Of a DNA stretch of 64,000 bases, positions 7,837 to 16,645 are shown piece by piece. This stretch comes from Variovorax sp. WDL1 (GTDB lineage: Bacteria; Pseudomonadota; Gammaproteobacteria; Burkholderiales; Burkholderiaceae_C): NCBI RefSeq assembly GCF_001541225.1, contig NZ_LMTS01000030.1, positions 1-64,000 on the forward strand, written 5' to 3'. The notes below the pieces were generated by a model. That model had not been told where the DNA came from and ran no database searches. It saw only the letters and a list, made by a program, of their open reading frames with translations. Within the stretch, counting starts at the first letter, position 1. The number at the start of each line of letters is the position of its first letter. A program made the position numbers and the translations under genes.

Positions 7837-8757
7837 ATGGCAGAATCCGCCAATTCCCGCTCCCGCCCAAGGGTCAGCGCCCGTCAGATCGAAGCGTTTC
7901 GCGCCGTCATGCTCAGCGGCTCGGCTCGCGGGGCCGCCGAGCTGCTCTACGTTACACAGCCCGTTATCAGCAAGCTGATCGCCCAACTGGAGAGCCGGAC
8001 GGGTTTGACCCTCTTCGTCCGACGAGGCAACGCTATCGTCCCAACCGATAACGCGAAGCTATTGCTTTCGGAAGCCCAGGGGGTCTTTCATGGCATCGAA
8101 CGCTTCGACCGTTTCGCTGCCAACTTGCGCGGCGGCGAGAAAGGCCGGCTCTCAATATTCGCGAGCCCAACGTTGACCAGTGCGGTTATCCCCTTCATCC
8201 TGAAAACACACCTTCGGCATGCTGCGCACCTGGAGATCTTCATCGCCTCCAGACTCATCCGAGACATGCCATCAGATTTGCTTGCCGACAATCAATCGCT
8301 CGGCGTGACGATCTGGCAATGCGAAGCGCCTGGCATCAGTTGCGAAGTGCTCGCCAGCAAGCGGCTCGTTTTGCTCGTCAATCCGGCAAGCCCTCTCGCC
8401 AACCGTCAGCGCCTTCAATTGAATGACGTTCGCTCAGAGCATCTCATCGGCCACCACGAGTCGATGCCGATCGGACAAAAAGTAAGGGAGGCCTTGCACA
8501 AGTTGTCACCCGACTGGCCCATCCGCGTCTCTGTCGACAGCAGTGAAGCCGCATTCTCACTGGTACAGAACAACCTCGGGGTTGCGTTCGTCGATGCGTT
8601 CTCGAAAGACTACCTTCATCAGCGTGGGCTGAAGACGCTCGAAGTCGACATCGATGTCTTCACACACTTGTGCCTCTTGAAGTCGTCCTTCCACCGACCG
8701 ACCGTGCAATGCGAATCTTTCGAGCAAGCCCTCCGCGAGTGGGCTGGCACTGTATAG
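7837..8757 (+). CDS. LysR-type transcriptional regulator 1
   Basis: 306 residues with an N-terminal winged helix (about 13-70; QIEAFRAVMLSGSARGAAEL then VTQPVISKLIAQLESRTGLT), a linker helix, and a two-lobed effector-binding domain from about 95 to the end (for example GRLSIFASPTLTSAVIPFIL). Members of this family usually activate adjacent catabolic genes in response to a pathway metabolite. It is divergent from SDR1/ene-reductase, with a T-N11-A dyad in the gap, and 200 nt upstream of the TRAP transporter genes in the same direction, so either side could be its regulon. It resembles the second LysR at 28064-28972, including a similar SLIQEMPSELL/SRLIRDMPSDLL segment. Confidence 0.9.
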   Translation: MAESANSRSRPRVSARQIEAFRAVMLSGSARGAAELLYVTQPVISKLIAQLESRTGLTLFVRRGNAIVPTDNAKLLLSEAQGVFHGIERFDRFAANLRGGEKGRLSIFASPTLTSAVIPFILKTHLRHAAHLEIFIASRLIRDMPSDLLADNQSLGVTIWQCEAPGISCEVLASKRLVLLVNPASPLANRQRLQLNDVRSEHLIGHHESMPIGQKVREALHKLSPDWPIRVSVDSSEAAFSLVQNNLGVAFVDAFSKDYLHQRGLKTLEVDIDVFTHLCLLKSSFHRPTVQCESFEQALREWAGTV

Positions 8758-8955
8758 CCCGAAGCTATTCACCTGTTGAATTAAGAGCTTTGCTCCCCTC
8801 AGGCTTACCGATACGCTTGCGTTGAACAAATAGATGGGTCCATGCAGAAACCCGCCGCGAAACGGGCTCTGTCGTCACGGCAAAGGACCTGAAAGAGCAA
8901 TCTGCATTTTAGGGCGCCGCAGCTCCCTGTCCGAATAGATAGCTTTGGAGACAAC

Positions 8956-9969
8956 GTGAACACTGTAAATATAAATCGCCGTGATCTGATGACCGCGGGG
9001 CTCGTCGCCGCCACTGGATCTCTGATCTCATTCCCGACGCGGGCCGCACCCCTGAGCATGAAAGTCGGCCTCTCCGCGCCGGCGACGCACTCTTCAGCAG
9101 TCGGCTTGACTGCCGCAGCAACCGAGATCGCGAAGCAGACCAATGGCGAAGTTCGCTTGGAAGTCTTCCCCTCGGGCCAACTTGGCTCAGACCAAAGCAT
9201 GATCGCGCAGACTCGGCAAGGCTCGCTCGAGCTATACATGGGAACAGCCAGCATATTGGACGGCATCGTCCCGAACAGTGCGATCTGGAACACGCCATTT
9301 GCATTCGCTGATTACGCGGCGATGTGGAAGGCCATCGATGGACAAGTCGGTGCCGTGGTCCGGAATGCCGCACCGCGCGCGGGCCTCAAAGCGTTTGACA
9401 CGACCTGGGACAACGGCTTTCGCCAAATCAGCACTGCAAACAAGCCAATCGCAAAGGTTACTGATTTGAAGGGTCTGAAGGTGCGTGTTCCGGTCAGCGC
9501 TGGCCTTGTCATGTTGTTCAAGGCAATGAATGCCTCCCCAGTGGCACTGAATTTTGCAGAGCTTTATCCAGCACTGCAGACCAAACTGGTAGATGGACAA
9601 GAAAATGCCCTGTCGGTATTTGCAATTGCAAACTTCAACGAGGTTCAAAAATATATCTCGATGACGAATCACGTCTGGGATGGATACGTCCCGTTGACGA
9701 GTGTAGCCTTCTGGAAGACGATACCCGCTGATATTCAGACCATAGTTGCAAATGCAATCAACGGCGAAGCCAAGAAGCAACGACAGGTCTCTGAGGCGCT
9801 TGACAAGACGCTCCGCGCGACGTTGGCAGCTAAAGGGGTCACGTTTGTGGACCCCGATATTGCCGGCTTCAGGGAGCACCTCCGCAGTGTCGGCTTCTAC
9901 AAGGAATGGCGCGAAAAGGTCGGTGAAGCTGCGTGGACGGCGCTCGTGCCGTACGCCCCCGGCCTGTAG
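8956..9969 (+). CDS. dctP: TRAP transporter solute-binding protein (DctP family)
   Basis: Periplasmic receptor of a TRAP transporter, delivering an organic acid to the DctQM permease encoded next. The 337-residue product begins with a Tat-like or Sec signal (NRRDLMTAGLVAATGSLISF, cleavage near TRAAP). The DctP fold follows, with GSDQSMIAQTRQGSLELYMG, TTWDNGFRQIST and KGLKVRVPVS, the last carrying the conserved Arg that binds a carboxylate in this family. Start is GTG at 8956 with GGAG six bases upstream. The permease start is 11 nt after this stop, clearly one operon. The ligand is unknown; by context it could be the pathway substrate or one of its acids. Confidence 0.9.
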   Translation: MNTVNINRRDLMTAGLVAATGSLISFPTRAAPLSMKVGLSAPATHSSAVGLTAAATEIAKQTNGEVRLEVFPSGQLGSDQSMIAQTRQGSLELYMGTASILDGIVPNSAIWNTPFAFADYAAMWKAIDGQVGAVVRNAAPRAGLKAFDTTWDNGFRQISTANKPIAKVTDLKGLKVRVPVSAGLVMLFKAMNASPVALNFAELYPALQTKLVDGQENALSVFAIANFNEVQKYISMTNHVWDGYVPLTSVAFWKTIPADIQTIVANAINGEAKKQRQVSEALDKTLRATLAAKGVTFVDPDIAGFREHLRSVGFYKEWREKVGEAAWTALVPYAPGL

Positions 9970-9980
9970 AGGGATCGGGA

Positions 9981-11882
9981 ATGACGACAGACTCCCTTCT
10001 GACTGGTCAAATCCCACCGCCAGCCGCCAAAAGCGCTGGACACCTTAGCGCTCGTGCACCGCGCTACGTCGCAAAACTTCTAATCGAACCGGTTTGCGTA
10101 CTCTTGTTGATCTCGCTCTTTGGGATCGTACTGGCCGGCGCTGTTTCTCGCTATGCTTTCCACGCGCCTCTGGTCTGGGTCGATGAGCTCGCTGGCTTTC
10201 TGTTTCTCTGGTTTGCCATCTTAGGCGCATCCATCGCAAGCCAGAGATATGAGCACATGAGGATGCCATTTTCGGCAGAATTTTTCTCGCCCCGAACCAC
10301 TCGTCTGCTGGACACACTCGGCGGGGTGCTCGTAGTGGTTCTGCTAGGCATCCTGCTGCCAGCCGCTGTTTCCTACACGGAATCGGAGTGGGTCGTCATC
10401 ACACCAACGCTCGGATTGCCTAATGGCATCAAGGGGGTCGGCCTAGTAGTCGGTCTTGCGCTACTTCTGTTTTTTGATCTGTGCCGTCTCTGGTCACAGA
10501 GCTCAGCGCGAGATCTAATCATTTCCACGATCATCGTTGCCATCTTTTCATTTGTGGCGTGGAAGATGGCAACGCTGTTTGGCGATTTGGGAAAAGTGAA
10601 TCTGGTCATCTATTTGGTGTTCGGGATTGCATTGTGCATTGCGATTGGTGTGCCAATCGGCTTTGCGTTCGGAATTGGGGCTACCTCCTACGTCGTTTTT
10701 GCGACGAGATTCTCAAGTGAAGTCATCGTAGGCCGGATGGATGAAGGCATGTCGCACGTCATGCTTGTCGCCATCCCACTGTTCGTTGCGTTGGGCGCCG
10801 TGATGGAACTTAGCGGCGTCGCGCGGGCCATGGTGAGGTTTCTATTTTCCATCTTTGGAAGTGTGAAAGGCGGATTAAATTACGTCATTATCGGAGCGAT
10901 GATGTTGGTTTCGGGAATATCCGGCTCCAAGATTGCTGATATGGCAGCGGTGGCTCCTCCGCTTTTTCCTGAAATGAACAAGCGCGGCTCCTCCAAGCCC
11001 GAGCTTGTCGCCTTGCTCGCGTCCACCGGTGTTCAAACGGAGACGATTCCACCCAGTTTTGTGCTGATCATTTACGGATCGCTGACCGGGGTTTCCATCG
11101 GCGCGCTGTTCACCGGTGGACTGCTGCCTGCCCTGTTTGCTGGCCTGGTGCTCGCTGCCGTGTGCGCCTACAAGGCGCGGAAGACTACTGCAACCGGTGA
11201 AGCCATCAGCTGGGTTGAGATAGTCAGTAGTCTCAAGTTCGCCCTTCCAGCGCTCCTGCTGCCTTTCATGGTGCGTACGTTGGTCGTGGAGGGAGTGGCC
11301 ACGGCTACCGAAGTCGCGACATTCGCGATTGTCTACTGTGCATTGGTTGGCATCTGTTTCTACCGAGCACATGACTGGAGTCAGCTATACGGGCGATTGG
11401 TACAGGCGACCTCTCTATCTGGCGCGATCATCCTCATCCTTGGCACGGCGACTGGCGTGTCCTGGGCTCTGTCTCAATCTGGATTCTCACGCGAGCTGGT
11501 GCAACTCGTGGTCGACTTGCCCGGCGGTCGGACCGCCTTCATGGGTGTATCGATCATTCTCTTTGTAATTCTAGGCTCGGTTCTCGAAGGTATGCCCGCG
11601 GTGGTCCTGTTCGCTCCACTCCTCGCGCCCATCGCTCAGAAATTCGGGATCAACGACGTTCACTACGCAGTAGTCGTTATTCTCTCTCTCGGACTAGGCC
11701 TCTTCGCCCCCCCGATTGGCGTTGGCTTCTATGCAGCTTGCGCCATTGGTGATGTGAATCCCAAACACGTAGTGAAGCTGATGTGGCCCTATCTACTGGC
11801 CTTGTTAATGGTCATTGTTGTGCTGGCAGCCTTTCCTTGGCTCACCACAGCGATGCTGCCCGAATCCATGCGCACTGTCTAG
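9981..11882 (+). CDS. Fused TRAP transporter permease (DctQ-DctM)
   Basis: Inner-membrane part of a TRAP transporter driven by an ion gradient. About 633 residues: an N-terminal DctQ-like four-helix module (about 35-185, with WVDELAGFLFLWFAILGASI) continuous with a DctM large subunit of about 12 helices (from about 205; GIALCIAIGVPIGFAFGIG, FVALGAVMELSGVAR, GSVLEGMPAVVLFAPLLAPI, FAPPIGVGFY). Fusion of Q and M is known in a subset of TRAP systems. The ATG at 9981 is chosen because an upstream in-frame extension overlaps the DctP gene and has no export or membrane character. It follows the receptor gene by 11 nt and forms the complete transporter with it. Confidence 0.92.
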   Translation: MTTDSLLTGQIPPPAAKSAGHLSARAPRYVAKLLIEPVCVLLLISLFGIVLAGAVSRYAFHAPLVWVDELAGFLFLWFAILGASIASQRYEHMRMPFSAEFFSPRTTRLLDTLGGVLVVVLLGILLPAAVSYTESEWVVITPTLGLPNGIKGVGLVVGLALLLFFDLCRLWSQSSARDLIISTIIVAIFSFVAWKMATLFGDLGKVNLVIYLVFGIALCIAIGVPIGFAFGIGATSYVVFATRFSSEVIVGRMDEGMSHVMLVAIPLFVALGAVMELSGVARAMVRFLFSIFGSVKGGLNYVIIGAMMLVSGISGSKIADMAAVAPPLFPEMNKRGSSKPELVALLASTGVQTETIPPSFVLIIYGSLTGVSIGALFTGGLLPALFAGLVLAAVCAYKARKTTATGEAISWVEIVSSLKFALPALLLPFMVRTLVVEGVATATEVATFAIVYCALVGICFYRAHDWSQLYGRLVQATSLSGAIILILGTATGVSWALSQSGFSRELVQLVVDLPGGRTAFMGVSIILFVILGSVLEGMPAVVLFAPLLAPIAQKFGINDVHYAVVVILSLGLGLFAPPIGVGFYAACAIGDVNPKHVVKLMWPYLLALLMVIVVLAAFPWLTTAMLPESMRTV

Positions 11883-12007
11883 TCAGACCCGAGTTCCAAG
11901 CAGGGTGGTCGCGCCGCGGCGATCATTGACACACAGAAGGACGGTCTGTCAAATTCTAGTGACAGGGGTCGCAGACCCTTGTTGGTTACGAACGGAGGAA
12001 CTACGAA

Positions 12008-12931
12008 GTGGTGATTTGTGTTGTTGGAGGAGCCGGATTTCTCGGCCGGCGCGTCATTCGCAAGCTGCTGTCCCGTGGACACGATGTGGTCTGCATGGAC
12101 ATTGCCGGCTTGCAACTCGATGTCCCTGGATCCCAGTTTCGCAGTATTCGAGTTGACGTCTGCGACTTCGAGAGCGTGTTGTCGAGTTTCCTCACGTATC
12201 GACCTGAAATAGTGATACATCTCGGTTTTCTTGTTGGAGACTATTCGCCGCGTCAAGCGATGAGAGTGAACGTCCTCGGATCGGACAATTGCTTCGAAGC
12301 AGCACATCTGGCCGGGGTTGATCGAGTGCTTTTCTCCAGCTCGATCGCAGTCAATGGCGGACAACGCCACTACGGCCATCGCCCGGTTGTTGAGGACGAT
12401 GCGTTCGTTGCCGAGACCCAGTACGCCGTACACAAGGTATTCAACGAATGGCAAGCGAAGGAATACCGTGAGAAGCACGGAATGACAATCACCGCCATCC
12501 GCCCCGCGAATATCTCAGGAGTGGACAAGATTCTTGGATCAGTTGATCACGTGGCATGCATCGTCAACCCGGCCAAAGGAATAAGTGCACGGTTCAAGTA
12601 TCGTGATCAAATGAGATGCATTGTCTACGGAGACGACATAGCCGAGCTATTCACGCGTGTCGCCGAGAAGCGGCGGCCCGCATTTTCCGTTTACAACTCC
12701 GGTGGCGAAACCTTGAGTCTCGGCCAGCTTGCCGATATGGTTAAGAAGTACATTCCCGACGCCGACATCGCATTCGATCACGAAACGGGTAGCGAGGAGA
12801 ACCAAAAGGGTGCTGTGGCCTATGTCTATGACCGCACACGGATTTGGGAGGAGTTTGGGGTCGACTACCCTCCGTTTGAGCAGCGACTTGGTCAGATGAT
12901 CGAGATGATTCGTCTCGACACTGTCACGTAG
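12008..12931 (+). CDS. NAD(P)-dependent epimerase/dehydratase family protein
   Basis: Extended SDR of 307 residues. N-terminal Rossmann motif GGAGFLG (residues 7-13 region), acidic residue after strand 2 (CMDIAG), catalytic YAVHK motif near 140, and a C-terminal substrate domain with DRTRIWEEFGVDYPP. Family members act on nucleotide sugars or other alcohol/ketone substrates; no sugar-nucleotide genes are nearby, so a dehydrogenase role in the cargo pathway is possible. Start is GTG at 12008, placed by GGAGG just upstream. It follows the TRAP permease by about 125 nt and precedes a DMT permease in the same direction. Specific substrate unknown. Confidence 0.8.
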   Translation: MVICVVGGAGFLGRRVIRKLLSRGHDVVCMDIAGLQLDVPGSQFRSIRVDVCDFESVLSSFLTYRPEIVIHLGFLVGDYSPRQAMRVNVLGSDNCFEAAHLAGVDRVLFSSSIAVNGGQRHYGHRPVVEDDAFVAETQYAVHKVFNEWQAKEYREKHGMTITAIRPANISGVDKILGSVDHVACIVNPAKGISARFKYRDQMRCIVYGDDIAELFTRVAEKRRPAFSVYNSGGETLSLGQLADMVKKYIPDADIAFDHETGSEENQKGAVAYVYDRTRIWEEFGVDYPPFEQRLGQMIEMIRLDTVT

Positions 12932-13008
12932 TTGCATCGATGCGCAGTGACAAACAGAGGCTTGCTGCCGGAGATTCGGTTCGGTGATGCATCTTCCAGG
13001 CTGACTCC

Positions 13009-13890
13009 ATGAGAGTTCCCGCAGGTGCAACAGGCCGCGTCTTGCCCATGGTCATCGTACTGACCTTGGTGTGGGGCACCAGTTGGGTGCTGTTCCCGAT
13101 CGCTCTGCGCGAGATCTCGATCTGGACCTTCCGCGCGGTGTCGTTGCTTGCATCTGGTGTTTTACTGCTTCTGGCGGCACGTGCCAAAGGACTGTCACTG
13201 TTCGTGCCGGTTGAGCAGCGCTGGCCACTGACGCTTGCGGCGTGGGTCTACCTGGTGATCTGGAACATATGCACGACCTATTCGTCCCTCCTTATTCCAT
13301 CGGGCCAGGCGGCAGTTCTCGGCTTCACGATGCCGATCTGGGCGGCGCTGATCTCATGGCTGCTGCTGGGTGAGAGGCCTTCCACACGGCTGTTCGTCAG
13401 CATTCTGCTGGCAGGAACCGGCGTTGCGTGCCTTGCCTATGCCGCACGCGGCACCTATGCCAAAGCACCACTTGGTTTCTTGCTGGGGCTGTCAGGAGGC
13501 ATCGCTTGGGCCGCTGGCACCTTGATCCTCAAGCGCGCGGGACTGACGGTCCCGCTGATCGTCTCGACAGGCTGGCAACTGATCATCAGTGGCATTCCGA
13601 TTGCGATCGCCGCCCTGTTGATGGCGAACGGCCATCCCTTTGCTCCATCGTGGAGCACCGTGATTGTGATTGCCTATCTAACGGTCGTGCCGATGGCCCT
13701 GGGTGGTGTCGTGTGGTTTTCAATCGCTGGCGCACTCTCGCCTACGCTTGCTGGCCTTTCCACCGTCATGGTGCCGATGGTGGCGATGGTGACCGGCGCT
13801 TGGGTGCATGGCGAGCCGCTCGGGCCGATGCAACTGACAGCGATGGCTTGTTGTGGTGCATCTCTCATGTTGGTTCTTGTCAAGAGCTAG
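13009..13890 (+). CDS. EamA/DMT-superfamily membrane transporter
   Basis: Inner-membrane exporter or importer of the ten-helix drug/metabolite family; 293 residues with two EamA repeats. The first begins VLTLVWGTSWVLFPIALREI and includes SGQAAVLGFTMPIWAALISW; the second begins LGFLLGLSGGIAWAAGTLIL and includes TLAGLSTVMVPMVAMVTGAW. The length is normal. The stop codon TAG is formed by the CTAG target duplication of the IS element inserted at 13891, so the native C-terminus may have been a few residues different. It is the last gene of the right-pointing TRAP-epimerase-DMT set. Substrate not deducible. Confidence 0.85.
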   Translation: MRVPAGATGRVLPMVIVLTLVWGTSWVLFPIALREISIWTFRAVSLLASGVLLLLAARAKGLSLFVPVEQRWPLTLAAWVYLVIWNICTTYSSLLIPSGQAAVLGFTMPIWAALISWLLLGERPSTRLFVSILLAGTGVACLAYAARGTYAKAPLGFLLGLSGGIAWAAGTLILKRAGLTVPLIVSTGWQLIISGIPIAIAALLMANGHPFAPSWSTVIVIAYLTVVPMALGGVVWFSIAGALSPTLAGLSTVMVPMVAMVTGAWVHGEPLGPMQLTAMACCGASLMLVLVKS

Positions 13891-14761
13891 GGAGACGCTG
13901 GTTAATTGATCGATCCCGGCGACTTGTCGCGCGAGTCGGTGCCCGACGCCACCACGTTGCTGAAGTTCAGGCGCCTGCTGCTGGACAACGACCTCACCAA
14001 GGGCTTGTTCGAGGAGATCAACGCCCATCTTGCCGAGCAAGGGCTTCTGATGCGCGCGGGCACCATCGTGGACGCGACCATCATCGCCGCGCCCAGCTCG
14101 ACCAAGAACGCAGGCAACACACGCGATCCCGAGATGCACCAAACCAAGAAAGGCAACGCCTGGCACTTCGGGATGAAGGCCCATGTGGGCGTGGATGCCG
14201 GATCGGGGCTGGTGCACACGGTGGTCGCCACGGCGGCCAACGTCAACGACGTGACGCAAGCCGGCGTGCTGCTGCACGGCGAGGAGACCGTGGCCTTCGG
14301 CGACGCGGGCTACCGGGGCGTCGACAAACGCGAAGAAGCGCAAGGGCCGAAGTGGCATGTGGCGATGCAGCCGGGCAAGCGTAGGCAACTGGACCCGCAG
14401 TGCAAGTGGGCGCGACTGCTCGAGAAGGTCGAGCAGCTGAAGGCGAGCATCCGGGCCAAGGTCGAGCATCCGTTCCATGTGATCAAGAACCTGTTTCGTC
14501 ACAAGAAGGCGCGCTACAAGGGCCTGGCCAAGAACGAAGCGCAGCTGTTCAGCCTATTCGGACTGGCCAACTTGGTCATCGCCAAAAGGTCGCTCCTGCG
14601 CGTCGCAGCCCGAGGTGCGTCTTGAACAGCGGAAGTGGCCTCGAACGAGGTGTAAAACCTATGTGGCGAAGGCCGCGCACCGCGAAGTCGACGGATTTCT
14701 CGGCTGCATTCCTTCGTCATGTCTTCAACTCTGGCTGCGACGCTAATAGTTCAGCGTCTCC
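13891..14761 (+). mobile_element. IS5-family insertion sequence, internally deleted, with CTAG target duplications
   Basis: An 871-bp element. Its terminal inverted repeats begin GGAGACGCTG at 13891 and end CAGCGTCTCC at 14761, and it is flanked by direct CTAG duplications at 13887-13890 and 14762-14765, the YTAR target type used by IS5-group elements. The transposase frame begins almost immediately inside the left repeat and lacks its N-terminal third, so the copy is probably non-autonomous through deletion of the left part. It landed at the stop codon of the DMT permease gene. Confidence 0.8.
13906..14625 (+). pseudogene. IS5-family transposase, N-terminally truncated
   Basis: DDE transposase fragment (about 239 residues). 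The first catalytic Asp is in TIVDATIIAAPSSTKN, the second in AFGDAGYRG, and the Glu in KVEHPFHVIKNLFRHKK; the spacing is that of IS5-family enzymes of about 320 residues. The N-terminal part (normally with the YPLETMLR-type region) is absent: the reading frame starts at ESVPDATTLLKFRRLL just inside the left inverted repeat. The first in-frame codon has no good ribosome-binding site. Expression of an active enzyme is therefore unlikely. Confidence 0.85.
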
Positions 14762-15022
14762 CTAGCGTGCAGAACTGGCTCGTGCTGGGACTTGGAACTC
14801 TTTTCAGGGCAGGTGTACGTCGTGGTCGACGCCCTGATGCGATGGCGTCCTGCTTCGTCTTTCTTTTTAGTGGCGTGGGCACTCTTCCCCTTCGCGCCGA
14901 CGTCAGTCGGTGGGCGCAGGACGGCAATGAGCTTGCCTTCGTCATGCAGAGGAGGACCACGCCGCGCGAGGCCGCATGCCATGACCGCGACGGAAGTCGC
15001 GATGATGGCGGCGCCGCGTCAA

Positions 15023-15814
15023 TCAGAAGCCAAAAAGGTCAGGGTTGGCGCTATCCAGCCATTGGACGGGCGCTTCGGACCAGGCGATCAAAAATGCGCC
15101 GTGGCTGCTCGAGAGCTGCACTTGCGTGCCGCCCTCGATGATGCAGAAGCCGCCAGACTCCGCATGCTGTCCGTTGATTTCGAAGCTGCCGGCAATGAGG
15201 AAAATTTCGATGGGCGCACTGACGACGAAGGGTGGCACCCGTGTACCGGGAATCAGCGTCAAGGCTGCGTTCCGGAAGTTGTGCGCAGTGCCTCGGTAAT
15301 CAGAAATGAGCCGCCTCGAAAGACCCGCAACACGGGTGACGGTGGCCGGGATACTTTCCACCGCCACGTTGAGCGTCGGAGGATCTTCCGGACGCTTGTT
15401 GGTGAAGTTTCCGACTCGTCCTCCCGCATGCAGATGCGGCGCATCGTCGAAATCCTCGCCCACATATAGCACGTGACCGTCCAGGCGCGAGGCGACGGCG
15501 CTGGGCACATAGGCGATCGCGTCGTGGGTCGCCCCTGGCAGGTTGATGCCCATCTCACCGGGTTCTGTCTTGCCGGCGTAGTCGCGAATGCTGCCACTTA
15601 GCAGATAGCTGAAGCCAACATCGCCATGCTGGTGCAAGCCGGAGGAAGTCATGGCTTCGAAGCCAAGAAGCCCGAGAAAGCGACCGGTGTCGCGGTTCTC
15701 GTGCACGGGTGCTAGGCGCAACCCGGGTTTGGAAGCATCCTTCCAGTTCAGAGCCTCTCGGCGGCTGACGTAGACATCGCGAGGGACGCTGACGGGTGGG
15801 AGTCGTGAATTCAT
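15023..15814 (-). CDS. Bicupin domain protein 1 (possible metal-dependent dioxygenase or sensor)
   Basis: 263 residues. The first cupin half has SGLHQHGDVGFSYLLSGSIR, containing a HxH-like metal site, and a second half contains the sparse β-barrel IEIFLIAGSFEINGQHAESG followed by FCIIEGGTQVQL. Bicupins of this sort include dioxygenases and ChrR-type anti-sigma sensors; the second barrel lacks obvious His ligands. I use the ATG at 15814; the longer frame to 15976 adds Arg-rich sequence without a start signal. It is convergent with the DMT/IS genes and separated by 830 nt from the acyl-CoA dehydrogenase gene, so its transcription unit is unclear. Function not assigned. Confidence 0.7.
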   Translation of the reverse strand: MNSRLPPVSVPRDVYVSRREALNWKDASKPGLRLAPVHENRDTGRFLGLLGFEAMTSSGLHQHGDVGFSYLLSGSIRDYAGKTEPGEMGINLPGATHDAIAYVPSAVASRLDGHVLYVGEDFDDAPHLHAGGRVGNFTNKRPEDPPTLNVAVESIPATVTRVAGLSRRLISDYRGTAHNFRNAALTLIPGTRVPPFVVSAPIEIFLIAGSFEINGQHAESGGFCIIEGGTQVQLSSSHGAFLIAWSEAPVQWLDSANPDLFGF

Positions 15815-16645
15815 CTTGTCTCTTGTGAAGGCCCTTCCGGCCATAAGCAGGTCGCCGAGACGCTGGCTGTGCCAGCGGGATCTCGTCGACCGGCCTATGC
15901 ATCCGATAGTTCCTTCGCTCCTATGTTGTGCCCTAGGTTGTTGACGATGCTGCCTGCGGTTTCGCGCTGCAGCCACTATCGCGGAACGGAACGTCCGCTC
16001 CGCTCTCGATCACCGCCCTGCACCTCTGCTAATCGGCCCGAGGTCGGGCAGATCGCGTAGGCTCAGGGCGCACGCACCGAAGTCTCCGGCGGACCACGCG
16101 GCAAGCTTTTGCATCTGCGTTCCGCGCGCCCGCCGCCATAAGGTGACTGGCGGCAGGTAGGCGAATCCTACAGCGCAGGTCGCCGGTATCCATTCAGTTT
16201 CCGGCAATAGTGCTTGCCGAATTGGCCGTGACCATGCCTTCGTGGCATGGCGATGGGGCCGACGGTCTTTGCACGCGCGTCTTTGCCTGCGAGCGGACAC
16301 TAGAGGACTCGATGCATGTCGTCGTCTCGAGGTCGAGCATGAGGTCGGGCCAGGTTCATCCGGCCTCCAAGCAGAGGCCCAAATGCCTCTGACAACAACG
16401 TCGGTGCCCAAACGCCTGCGCTGCCTTCCAGAGAATTCTCTCAGGCCCTCTGGATCCACGACTCCGTAGTGGATGAGAGACGCTCGGACATCCATGGATT
16501 TCATTGTTCAATGGAGCTTGACGGTTCGTCCAGTGTTCTTGTGATTGTCAAACCAACCAACGCACCAAATAATTCAAGTCCCATTTCGGGGGACATAGAC
16601 AACCCCGCTTCACAGCCATCAAGACCAGAGAGAGCAAACACAGTC
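15815..16645. other. Non-coding or degenerate stretch between cupin 1 and acyl-CoA dehydrogenase
   Basis: Frames of up to 160 codons exist on the minus strand (16010-16504), but they are Arg/Pro/Ser-rich, have no family resemblance and no good start signal. I see no tRNA, terminator or insertion-sequence end. The segment should hold the divergent promoters of the cupin gene and of the acyl-CoA dehydrogenase gene at 16646; its last 150 bases are visibly more AT-rich. Confidence 0.4.

Noticed and set aside
13428-14384. 318-codon plus-strand frame across the DMT gene and IS element
   Set aside because: Crosses the insertion junction out of frame with both the permease and the transposase; Arg/His-rich, no homology.
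14792-15469. 225-codon plus-strand frame
   Set aside because: Overlaps the cupin gene on the other strand. No ribosome-binding site and no recognisable domain.
16010-16504. Minus-strand frame of 164 codons before the acyl-CoA dehydrogenase
   Set aside because: Low-complexity Arg/Ser/Pro content, no start signal, no resemblance to known proteins.
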